A stretch of DNA of 64,000 bases from DATAXS01 sp036266715 (GTDB taxonomy: Bacteria; Patescibacteriota; Minisyncoccia; UBA6257; 2-01-FULL-56-20): positions 1 through 64,000 of the forward strand of contig DATAXS010000006.1 of the NCBI GenBank assembly GCA_036266715.1. Direction: 5' to 3'. The notes under the pieces are model-generated. The model had not been told where the DNA came from, did not search any database, and was given only the letters and a program-made list of their open reading frames with translations. The position numbers were made by a program, and so were the translations under genes. The stretch's first letter is position 1, and each line of letters begins with the position of its first letter. This document shows positions 1 to 6,756 of this stretch, in pieces.

Positions 1-731
1 GCGACGCCAACCTTGTTGATCAAGAGGTCGTAATAGAGCGCTTCGGACGGAATGAACATGAACGCAAAATCCACCGTGTTCTCGGCGGGTTTGATATATT
101 TGGAAGTTTCATCAACGCGCGTTTTGAGATCGTTGTGGAGCGCCGTTTCGTAGCGCTTCCGTTCGTCGTCGGTCGTTGCGGTTGCAAGACGGTTGTAATT
201 TTCCAAACTGAACTTTGAGTCAATGGGAATGATCTTTTCCTGATAGAGGATCACGGCATCAACAATATCCTTGCCGTTGTTGAAAGGGTATTGCATCTGG
301 TATGTGCCCGGCGGAAGCACATTTTTGAGCACGGTTTCTAGGAAATATTCTCCGAGCACGCCGCGCTGTTTAGGATTTTTTAATATATCCTGGAGATTTT
401 TGAGCTGGTCCGCGAAGCCCACTACCTGGCGGTTGGTCTCATCAAGCTTGGTGAGCCGTTCGGTAATGTCGCCGATTATCTTTGCGTTCCGGTCGGACTG
501 CGAGAGCATCGTCTTTGTTGAATCGCCGAGCCGGGCATCCAGCGTTTTGGCGAGTTCGCCCATCTGGTGCTGTATCTGCTTCTGCTGGTCCTGGATCTGG
601 TTTTGTATGAGGAGCAAGGCCTGATCGTCTTTTTTGTCTTCGGCCGGCTGGACCGGTTTCCAAAGCCGCCGGGCAATTACGGCGAGCATGGCGATAATGA
701 CGAGGGCGAGAAAAATAAGAAATATTTCCAT
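1..731 (-). CDS. rmuC: RmuC family DNA recombination protein (partial, 3' end outside window)
   Basis: RmuC-type proteins limit recombination at short inverted repeats and carry a PD-(D/E)XK-like nuclease fold. Reading from ATG at 731 the frame stays open to the left edge (243 codons). It starts with one membrane helix (residues about 2-20), then a Gln/Lys-rich coiled coil (25-90), then the RmuC domain with the family hallmark VLGEYFLE and IIPIDSKFSLENY, whose Asp and Lys are the nuclease-like residues. The C-terminal third is missing because the window ends. A palindromic terminator lies just upstream between it and the RRM gene, so it is probably transcribed on its own. Family call is firm; role in this organism is inferred. 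Confidence 0.9.
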   Translation of the reverse strand, partial: MEIFLIFLALVIIAMLAVIARRLWKPVQPAEDKKDDQALLLIQNQIQDQQKQIQHQMGELAKTLDARLGDSTKTMLSQSDRNAKIIGDITERLTKLDETNRQVVGFADQLKNLQDILKNPKQRGVLGEYFLETVLKNVLPPGTYQMQYPFNNGKDIVDAVILYQEKIIPIDSKFSLENYNRLATATTDDERKRYETALHNDLKTRVDETSKYIKPAENTVDFAFMFIPSEALYYDLLINKVGV

Positions 732-762
732 CACTCAATTCTAACGCCCTTTATGATAAAAC

Positions 763-790
763 AAAAACCCCCGCGTGAGCGGGGGTTTTT
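763..790. terminator. Bidirectional intrinsic terminator
   Basis: A perfect 12-bp stem (AAAAACCCCCGC against GCGGGGGTTTTT) closes a GTGA tetraloop. Both arms end in A/T runs, so it can work on either strand; the gene it best fits is the RRM gene, whose stop codon lies just to its right on the minus strand. Confidence 0.85.
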
Positions 791-809
791 GAGGTTTCGC
801 TATTCGCGA

Positions 810-1124
810 CTACCAGCTCCGGCGGGGTCCGCCGAAACCGCCACGGTCGCCACCGCCACTGCGGGGCGCGCGAGGCTCGAGAGGCTTGGCTTCGTTTACC
901 GTAAGCTTACGGCCACCGAAGTCCTTGCCATTCCACATTTCGATCGCCTTCTGTGCATCGTCATCCGATGCCATTTCGACGAAACCGAAACCGCGCGAGC
1001 GGCCCGTCATCTTGTCCATGATTATGGACGCAGAGGTAACGGTACCTGCCTGCCCGAACGCAGTCTGGAGTTCATCCTGCGTCGTGGAATAGGGCAAACC
1101 TCCAATATACAATTTTGTTGCCAT
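810..1124 (-). CDS. RNA-binding protein, single RRM domain (cold-shock/Rbp type)
   Basis: 104-residue protein made of one RNA recognition motif. RNP2 is seen as KLYIGGLPY (residues 4-12) and RNP1 as RSRGFGFVEM (about 42-51), followed by a short Gly/Arg-rich tail (GGGDRGGFGGPRR) typical of bacterial and cyanobacterial Rbp proteins that bind single-stranded RNA. These are usually cold-induced or act as RNA chaperones. It has its own TTGACA promoter about 130 bp upstream, which predicts a leader of about 120 nt, a length seen in cold-shock mRNAs. The site before ATG is A-rich with only weak Shine-Dalgarno character. The family is certain; cold regulation is inference. Confidence 0.93.
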   Translation of the reverse strand: MATKLYIGGLPYSTTQDELQTAFGQAGTVTSASIIMDKMTGRSRGFGFVEMASDDDAQKAIEMWNGKDFGGRKLTVNEAKPLEPRAPRSGGGDRGGFGGPRRSW

Positions 1125-1251
1125 TCTATTTCTACTTTGATGTAAGGCGACCTTCTCCTCTGCTTCACCCTGTCACGTCGCTCCTCATCGCTCTCGCGAA
1201 AGCGCGCACCGGACAAAAACGAAACCTACTAAGAACACTTACATTGTTTAC

Positions 1252-1281
1252 ATGATACCATAGGGCGCAGGGATTTGTCAA
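1252..1281 (-). promoter_or_regulatory. Sigma70-type promoter of the RRM gene
   Basis: On the minus strand, TTGACA (1281-1276) is followed after 18 nt by TATCAT (1257-1252) with an extended TGG just before it. The start point would be near 1245, leaving about 120 nt of untranslated leader before ATG at 1124. Confidence 0.75.
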
Positions 1282-1339
1282 TAGGGGCGGAATATGCGCA
1301 AATACTTGGCAAATCGGCGTCCGGCCGCAGCTCAATTAT

Positions 1340-1372
1340 AAAAAAGAACCCGTTGATGCAATCGCGGGGTTC
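1340..1372 (-). terminator. Intrinsic terminator of the 1393-1713 gene
   Basis: Minus-strand hairpin GAACCCCG / CGGGTTC (one bulged C) followed by six T residues. It lies 20 nt past the stop codon of the small gene. Confidence 0.75.
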
Positions 1373-1392
1373 GGGTTGAATGTCTTGTAGGC

Positions 1393-1713
1393 TCAGCGAA
1401 CTGGTGCAGTTGCACGCCCGCTGCCCGTCGAACTGACGCTGTGGATGGATCGGCGGTTGATCTGACGCTGCCTATGTTGCTTGCTCCGTCGCACAGTGCG
1501 CGCTCCTGCCGCCATATTTTCGTCCATGATAAAAGCATAGCGCACCGTAGAGTACAGAATTGAGTTTGCGGCAGGAAGGTCTTTTTTTATTTGGCGGAGT
1601 AGGGCAACAAGGCTCGCTTCTGGATTTTTTTTTATCTTTCTGATAGTGTCCGGATCGTGTACTTCTTTTTTTGCTATCGCTACCACCAATCTTTCAACCG
1701 GCTTTGAAATCAC
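1393..1713 (-). CDS. Small hypothetical protein, GTG start
   Basis: 106 codons starting at GTG 1713, chosen because AAAAGGAG stands 7 nt upstream and a spaced promoter lies at 1769-1797. The N-terminal half (MISKPVERLVVAIAKKEVHD) looks helical and well formed; the C-terminal 35 residues are Arg/Ser-rich and low in complexity. I recognise no domain. It has its own promoter and terminator, so it is a free-standing unit, divergent from the gene at 1864. Translation signals support it as real; function is unknown. Confidence 0.6.
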   Translation of the reverse strand: MISKPVERLVVAIAKKEVHDPDTIRKIKKNPEASLVALLRQIKKDLPAANSILYSTVRYAFIMDENMAAGARTVRRSKQHRQRQINRRSIHSVSSTGSGRATAPVR

Positions 1714-1768
1714 TGGAGATCTCCTTTTCTATTAAAATGCAAAATGGCGATTCGCCTCGCTAATGAGG

Positions 1769-1797
1769 AGAATACTCTTGACTTTAGTTTCTGTCAA
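1769..1797 (-). promoter_or_regulatory. Promoter of the 1393-1713 gene
   Basis: Minus strand: TTGACA (1797-1792), 17-nt spacer, TATTCT (1774-1769). It overlaps the divergent plus-strand promoter. Confidence 0.7.
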
Positions 1798-1806
1798 TGT
1801 TATACA
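1778..1806 (+). promoter_or_regulatory. Promoter of the 1864-2658 gene
   Basis: Plus strand: TTGACT (1778-1783), 17-nt spacer, TATACA (1801-1806). Predicted start near 1813, giving a leader of about 50 nt. The two divergent promoters share about 20 bp, so polymerase can occupy only one at a time. Confidence 0.65.
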
Positions 1807-1863
1807 GGTGCAGTATTGCGGACAGTTCATTTAAAATTGAGAAAACCGTGAAAGGAAAACGAC

Positions 1864-2658
1864 ATGGTGCAAGAAGTATATCTCTTCAATCGGGGAGATC
1901 GCGGGATATTCATGGAATTGTATTTTCCGAAAAGGGCGATTTATCAAGGAACCATTTTTACGACACTTGGGGAGGGTTACAACGAAACTAGAGTAAGAGA
2001 AACATTATTGACGAACATTCACTCCCTATTCGTCACCCTCGCTGATTATCCCTATGACCTTTTTGACCCGTACCGCTACGGAACGGTGAAGCGGCCAAGG
2101 TGGTCGGAGTCAGATATCACGAAGGCGCGGAAACGCATTAAAATGTATGTTTCGCCGTTCAAGGGGTATTCCATGTATGAGGTTGATGGAGTGTTCTTTG
2201 GTAGGAGTGGCAAGGAATATGAAGAGCGCACGCAAGTCATCCGACTTATGTTCCGTTTCAAGAGCGGGTATGCATCCGTCGCAAGGAAAAGGCACTGCAG
2301 TGATGTGCTTCGCTCAATTCTGTTTTTTGTCATGCACGAGCGAGGACATATCGCCGGAGAAGCGCCATGGGATGCGTCTACTAAAGAGCGTTTTATGACG
2401 ACTCACGAACCGTGGTCCAGTCCGGCCAAGCGCAAGTTTGCGAAGAGGTATTTTCCTCGTATTGCTGCGGAAGTGCGGAAATGGATCGACGACTGCGGAC
2501 TCTTCACGTTCGGCTATCTTGTCCGGGAACTTTCCGATAAGGTGCTTGAAGTGAAGCGGCCAGAAGAGGAAATTTGGGTCGCTACTTTCTTTGACCTCCT
2601 CTTGAACGTGGTCAAGCATTCCAAGCCCAAGAAGCTTCAACGGGTGAAAATTAAATGA
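1864..2658 (+). CDS. Hypothetical protein, 264 aa
   Basis: Starts at ATG 1864 after GAAAGGAAAACGAC, a good Shine-Dalgarno. The product is soluble, rich in aromatic and basic residues, with no signal peptide or membrane helix. A His/Arg-rich stretch (residues about 155-175, including FFVMHERGHIAGE) has an HExxH-like look but reads HERGH, with the second His at the right spacing, so a metalloprotease-type site is conceivable; I cannot support it further. Flanked by its own promoter and a strong terminator. Function unknown; the independent expression signals and lower GC suggest an accessory gene. Confidence 0.75.
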   Translation: MVQEVYLFNRGDRGIFMELYFPKRAIYQGTIFTTLGEGYNETRVRETLLTNIHSLFVTLADYPYDLFDPYRYGTVKRPRWSESDITKARKRIKMYVSPFKGYSMYEVDGVFFGRSGKEYEERTQVIRLMFRFKSGYASVARKRHCSDVLRSILFFVMHERGHIAGEAPWDASTKERFMTTHEPWSSPAKRKFAKRYFPRIAAEVRKWIDDCGLFTFGYLVRELSDKVLEVKRPEEEIWVATFFDLLLNVVKHSKPKKLQRVKIK

Positions 2659-2686
2659 GGCGAACGTTTGTTCGCCTCATATTTTT
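2655..2686 (+). terminator. Intrinsic terminator overlapping the stop of the 1864 gene
   Basis: 11-bp perfect stem ATGAGGCGAAC / GTTCGCCTCAT with a 4-nt loop, then ATTTTTG. The left arm contains the stop codon (TGA 2656-2658). It may also stop minus-strand transcripts from 2711. Confidence 0.85.
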
Positions 2687-2710
2687 GTAACCGTTGCGGT
2701 CCGGTCGTTT

Positions 2711-3190
2711 CTAATCGATTGCACCATCCGCCTGGGTCCACGGGCCGAATTCTCCCTGCGCGCGGAATTCCGCCAGCTCTTCGGGAGTGACGTTTTTCTC
2801 CATCGGCCAATAGAGCAGGGCATAGTGGGGAAGTTCCCGGACGATGACGAATGCCATGAAGCCCTTCCGCAATCCCGTCTCCAGGTCGTCGATGATCTTC
2901 GCAAAGTAGCCGTAACGTCCGAAGATCTCCACCGCCTTTTGGGCGGCTTCCATCGGGTTTTCAACTTCAGTGACGTCAATGGCGACGGGAAAGCCCAATC
3001 GTTCCTGTATTGCGGGTGAAGCAGTGTTGATGATGGCGCGGCTCATCGCCGGCTCGTAATACGCTCGCTTTACGCCGGGCGTGTGACCCTTGCCGACAGG
3101 AGCGACACCCGAAGTTTCTTCGAGTACCCTCATCAGTATTTTCCAGGTTTTTTCGTCGCGACAGCAGGTGATGCGATTGATGCCAGCCAT
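2711..3190 (-). CDS. Hypothetical protein, 159 aa
   Basis: ATG at 3190 follows AAGGAGGGG with 6 nt spacing, one of the strongest Shine-Dalgarno sites in the window, and a spaced promoter at 3253-3280. The protein looks like a compact alpha/beta domain: a Cys pair near the N-terminus (residues 9-10), a helix-rich middle (NPMEAAQKAVEIFGRYGYFA) and an acidic end. No family recognised. No signal peptide. It stands alone between two unrelated units. Confidence 0.7.
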   Translation of the reverse strand: MAGINRITCCRDEKTWKILMRVLEETSGVAPVGKGHTPGVKRAYYEPAMSRAIINTASPAIQERLGFPVAIDVTEVENPMEAAQKAVEIFGRYGYFAKIIDDLETGLRKGFMAFVIVRELPHYALLYWPMEKNVTPEELAEFRAQGEFGPWTQADGAID

Positions 3191-3252
3191 ATTTACCCCT
3201 CCTTAATCCACATTTGATGTAAATGCTTGGTATGTACCCTTGCACTGCTCAT

Positions 3253-3280
3253 ATTTTAACATTTCACTATAAAAAGTCAA
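3253..3280 (-). promoter_or_regulatory. Promoter of the 2711-3190 gene
   Basis: Minus strand: TTGACT (3280-3275), 16-nt spacer, TAAAAT (3258-3253). Leader of about 55 nt to ATG 3190. Confidence 0.7.
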
Positions 3281-3324
3281 GCTTCCGCATGGGGAGATTG
3301 GAAAACTTGATTTATAATGAAAGA

Positions 3325-4152
3325 ATGACCCATCCGCAGTTCCGGAAGACCATTTGGGCCCACTACCGCAAGAACGGACGTCATGATCTCGCGTGGCGCA
3401 AGACACGTGATCCCTACCGCATTTTGGTATCGGAGATCATGCTCCAGCAGACGCAGGTTGCGCGCGTCGCCGGGTTTTATCCGGAGTTCATTAAAGTATT
3501 CCCAAACTTCCGCGCGCTTGCCCGCGCGGGGACTGCGGACGTGCTCCGCGCGTGGCAGGGGATGGGTTACAACCGCCGCGCCCTCGCGCTCCAAAACTTG
3601 TCAAGAATTGTTTTAGAAACATTTAATGGAAAGTTGCCAAAAAGTCGGGAAGAGCTGGAATCGTTGCCCGGTATCGGCAAGGCGACTGCGGGTTCCCTTC
3701 GTGCGTTCGCTTGGAACGAGTATGAGGTGTTTATAGAGACGAACATTCGCCGCGTATTCATCCATTTTTTCTTTCATGAAGAAAAAACGGTAACGGACGA
3801 AGCGATAGTGCGTTATATTACAGGAACGCTTCCCCAAAAAAATTTTCGCGAATGGTATTGGGCGCTTATGGACTATGGCGCAATGCTTGGCGCCCAGGTC
3901 CAAAAAGCGAAAGTAAGCATAAATCCCAACAGAAAAAGCGCTCACTACAGGAAACAGGCCGTTTTTAAAGGCTCAGATAGAGAGTTGCGCGGCAAGATCC
4001 TCCGATTGTTGCTCAAAAAGAAGAAGGTTTCCCTGCCTTTGATGGCAAAAGCCATGAAAGAACCCGCCCTGCGGGTGCGAAGGGTGGCGAACGTGCTTGT
4101 GCGCGAAGGTTTTGCGGGGCATCTCGGTGCAAATGCCCTAACAATCATTTAA
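3325..4152 (+). CDS. mutY: A/G-specific adenine glycosylase, Fe-S-cluster-free form
   Basis: 275 residues from ATG 3325. TATAAT at 3313-3318 ends 6 nt before this ATG, which fits a leaderless start. HhH-GPD glycosylase that removes adenine opposite 8-oxoguanine. Seen: the catalytic Glu helix ILVSEIMLQQTQV, the helix-hairpin-helix LESLPGIGKATAGSLRAFA, and the segment VFIETNIRRVF where the usual catalytic Asp (DGNV/DTNV) is Glu. The C-x6-C-x2-C-x5-C iron-sulfur loop that should follow LMDYGAML is replaced by a cysteine-free stretch (AQVQKAKVSINPNRKSAHY). The NUDIX-like C-terminal domain is absent; the last 70 residues look like a winged-helix. Stop overlaps the next start by 1 nt (TAATG). Confidence 0.9.
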   Translation: MTHPQFRKTIWAHYRKNGRHDLAWRKTRDPYRILVSEIMLQQTQVARVAGFYPEFIKVFPNFRALARAGTADVLRAWQGMGYNRRALALQNLSRIVLETFNGKLPKSREELESLPGIGKATAGSLRAFAWNEYEVFIETNIRRVFIHFFFHEEKTVTDEAIVRYITGTLPQKNFREWYWALMDYGAMLGAQVQKAKVSINPNRKSAHYRKQAVFKGSDRELRGKILRLLLKKKKVSLPLMAKAMKEPALRVRRVANVLVREGFAGHLGANALTII

Positions 4153-5369
4153 TGAAAAAAATATTTATAACCGCGGCGGTCTTTGTGGGGACGGCCATAC
4201 CTCTTTTATTCTCACCTTCTCCGGCGAGTGCCGCTACCGCGGCCGCAAGCACGGCTGCCACGGCCTCGACCGGCAAGTTCTATTACGGCGCATGGGTGCC
4301 CTATTGGCAGCAACAGCCGGGCGAAGAGGATATTGCGGTGCACCTTGATTCGCTCAACGAGTTGAGCCCATTTTCATATGAGGTTGCCGCGGACGGGACA
4401 ATCATAGATGACCTCGGTATTGGAAGCGGCTCGTGGAGCGGATGGTTGGAAGCCGTGCACGACTTTGGTGAAAAGATAACGCCCACCATCGCGTGGTTCA
4501 ACGGTAACCAGATCTACAATCTTCTTTCAAATACCAAGAAGCGGCAGGCCGAGGAGAACACGGTCACCCAGCTTGTAAAAACCCAGGGCTTTGATGGCAT
4601 TGATATTGATTTTGAAGAAATGACAGCGGCGACCAAGCCGTACTTCTCGCTCTTTATAGAGGGGCTTGCGATCCGCCTGCACCCGCTCGGCAAGACGGTG
4701 ACCTGTACGCTTGAGCCGCTCACGCCGGCGGCGGACCTTGCGGGCAGTGTGGGATCAAACGCGGAATACACGGAAGACTATGCGACGCTCAACCAATATT
4801 GCGACGAGATACGCATCATGACGTATGACCAGGGGACGATAGATCTTCCGCTTGATGCCGAGAAGGGCAACGGCACGCTCTATGCGCCGGTCGCGGATCC
4901 GGCGTGGGAGCAGGCCGTGATCCAGCAGACGCTCCAGTACATAAGCCCCAAAAAGATCATGCTCGCAATTCCGACGTACGGATATGAATACGAGGTTTCA
5001 TGGGTGAACGGCGTCACGACCTACCAGCGGGTGCGGGCGTTCGATTATATGGATGCGATGGACCGCGCGGACAGCCTGGGTATTGAGCCGACGCGGGACA
5101 ACGCGGACGAGCTGAGCTTCACATATGCGTCAACGACCTATATTCCGGAACCACCCAGTCTGACCTACACCACCTTTTCTACGGAACCTGCGGCGCTTAT
5201 GAATCCGAATCCGAACGCGACGACCACGTTCTTTGTGACCTTTCCGGACTCGCAAACGATGGACGATGAGATCGCACTTGCCAAGAAGTACGACCTCCGC
5301 GGTGTAATGATATTCAAGGCGGATGGGGACATTGACCCTGCAATTTGGGGGACGATGGCGCTCCATTAG
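4152..5369 (+). CDS. Secreted glycoside hydrolase family 18 protein
   Basis: 405 residues with a signal peptide (MKKIFITAAVFVGTAIPLLF, Ala-rich cleavage region near 28-30). The GH18 barrel follows; the catalytic DxxDxDxE motif is intact as FDGIDIDFEE at about residues 147-156, and RIMTYDQ (about 220) is the usual substrate-assist strand. These enzymes cleave beta-1,4-linked N-acetylglucosamine in chitin or peptidoglycan; the YaaH/SleL-like layout without a chitin-binding domain favours a cell-wall or endoglycosidase role. Start overlaps the mutY stop, so it is likely co-transcribed with mutY. Exact substrate is not readable. Confidence 0.85.
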   Translation: MKKIFITAAVFVGTAIPLLFSPSPASAATAAASTAATASTGKFYYGAWVPYWQQQPGEEDIAVHLDSLNELSPFSYEVAADGTIIDDLGIGSGSWSGWLEAVHDFGEKITPTIAWFNGNQIYNLLSNTKKRQAEENTVTQLVKTQGFDGIDIDFEEMTAATKPYFSLFIEGLAIRLHPLGKTVTCTLEPLTPAADLAGSVGSNAEYTEDYATLNQYCDEIRIMTYDQGTIDLPLDAEKGNGTLYAPVADPAWEQAVIQQTLQYISPKKIMLAIPTYGYEYEVSWVNGVTTYQRVRAFDYMDAMDRADSLGIEPTRDNADELSFTYASTTYIPEPPSLTYTTFSTEPAALMNPNPNATTTFFVTFPDSQTMDDEIALAKKYDLRGVMIFKADGDIDPAIWGTMALH

Positions 5370-5528
5370 AAAAAGTATAGGCAAAACGGGCTCTTTGAGA
5401 TGAAGAAAACGCGTTGAAATCCACAGCGCGGTCGTATTTGCGCCAAAAATGCATGCTACAATGAAAATAAAGAGTTATCTTTGACTCCCTGTTTTTATAA
5501 TTGATGCCCACTATTCAAAACTAACGCG

Positions 5529-6731
5529 ATGCCACGGATTCGTAAGGAAACCAAGCAAAAGAAGTCCAAGGGACGAACAAAAAAAAGTCTTGCTTCCGTA
5601 CGCACGCGCGCCAAAAGAGCAGTTGGTTCCCGCCGTGATGCCATCGTTAAAGCGCTCCGTGCCGCCGCCCGCACAGAGAAGGCCAAGCGGCCGCACCAGC
5701 TTGACCGGCACGAAGGCAATCCGATCATGGAGCCGCGCGAGACAAATTTTTGGGAAATGAAGGCGACCTTCAATCCGGGCGCCATCTATGCCGACAGGCG
5801 CGTACATCTTTTATACCGCGCCATCGGCGGCGATGATATTTCCGTGCTCGGGTACGCGGCAAGCGATGACGGTTTCACTATTACCGAACGGTTGGACGAT
5901 CCGGCATTCATTCCCGATGCCACAAAGAAGCCCGACCCAAACGCACCGGTGCAAACATTGCCCGCGTATTGTTCCGGTGGGGGATGGAACGGCGGCTGCG
6001 AAGATCCGCGCCTTACGTTGCTCGATGACCAGGTGTATCTGATGTACACCGCGTTTGATGGGTGGGGTTCCATACGCATCGCGCTCACCTCAATAGACGT
6101 GAAGGACTTTTTGAACAAACGCTGGTTTTGGAAAAAGCCGGCGCTTATTTCTCCGCCCGGCGAGATCCATAAGAACTGGATGATGTTCCCGGAGAAAATA
6201 AACGGGAAATATGCGATCCTAAACAGCATTTCGCCGCAAATATCCGTAGCATATTTTGATTACCTTGATGAGCTGGAGCGGGGCGAAAAGGTGATCCCGA
6301 GCCGCTACGACCGCATTTCACGCACCGGGAGTTGGGACAGCTGGATTCGCGGCGCGGGACCGCCGCCCATCAGGACAAAACTCGGTTGGCTGCTCTTCTA
6401 TCACGCCATGGATATCCGCGATCCCGATCGCTACAAACTTGGCGCCATGATTCTGGATGCGAACGACCCCACAAAAATACTTTACCGCTCGCGCGTGCCG
6501 GTGCTTGAGCCAGATATGTATTATGAAAATAACGGTTTCAAATCGGGCGTGGTTTATTCCTGCGGCGCGATCGTAAAAGATGGCGAGCTCTATGTGTATT
6601 ATGGCGGTGCGGATGCGGTGGTTTGCGTGGCAATGGCCAATTTGGATATGTTTTTGGAAGAACTTGCGAAATACGGCACCCCGCAGCTCACCGTGGAAAG
6701 GAAGCCCCCTACGCGCGCCACGCGGCGGTAG
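5529..6731 (+). CDS. GH130-type beta-propeller glycosidase/phosphorylase with basic N-terminal tail
   Basis: 400 residues. After a Lys/Arg-rich extension (residues 1-57, unusual for the family) comes a five-bladed propeller of the GH130 beta-1,4-mannoside phosphorylase/hydrolase type. Seen: HEGNPIM (60s), ATFNPGAIY, the GGCEDPRLT motif with the Asp generally taken as the acid (about 158), ALTSI, FYHAMD and the closing YYGGAD. It has no signal peptide, so it probably acts on imported oligosaccharides. A TATAAT at 5496-5501 lies 27 nt upstream. The next gene carries two more copies of this domain 25 bp on. Phosphorylase versus hydrolase cannot be told by eye. Confidence 0.85.
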   Translation: MPRIRKETKQKKSKGRTKKSLASVRTRAKRAVGSRRDAIVKALRAAARTEKAKRPHQLDRHEGNPIMEPRETNFWEMKATFNPGAIYADRRVHLLYRAIGGDDISVLGYAASDDGFTITERLDDPAFIPDATKKPDPNAPVQTLPAYCSGGGWNGGCEDPRLTLLDDQVYLMYTAFDGWGSIRIALTSIDVKDFLNKRWFWKKPALISPPGEIHKNWMMFPEKINGKYAILNSISPQISVAYFDYLDELERGEKVIPSRYDRISRTGSWDSWIRGAGPPPIRTKLGWLLFYHAMDIRDPDRYKLGAMILDANDPTKILYRSRVPVLEPDMYYENNGFKSGVVYSCGAIVKDGELYVYYGGADAVVCVAMANLDMFLEELAKYGTPQLTVERKPPTRATRR

Positions 6732-6740
6732 GGGCGTGTT
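6706..6740 (+). terminator. Possible terminator hairpin across the 5529 gene stop
   Basis: CCCCTAC (6706-6712) pairs with GTAGGGG (6728-6734) over a GC-rich 15-nt loop, followed by CGTGTTTTCTT. The right arm contains the TAG stop. The tail is only moderately T-rich, so read-through into the next gene is possible. Confidence 0.45.
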
Positions 6741-6756
6741 TTCTTGTTAATATATT

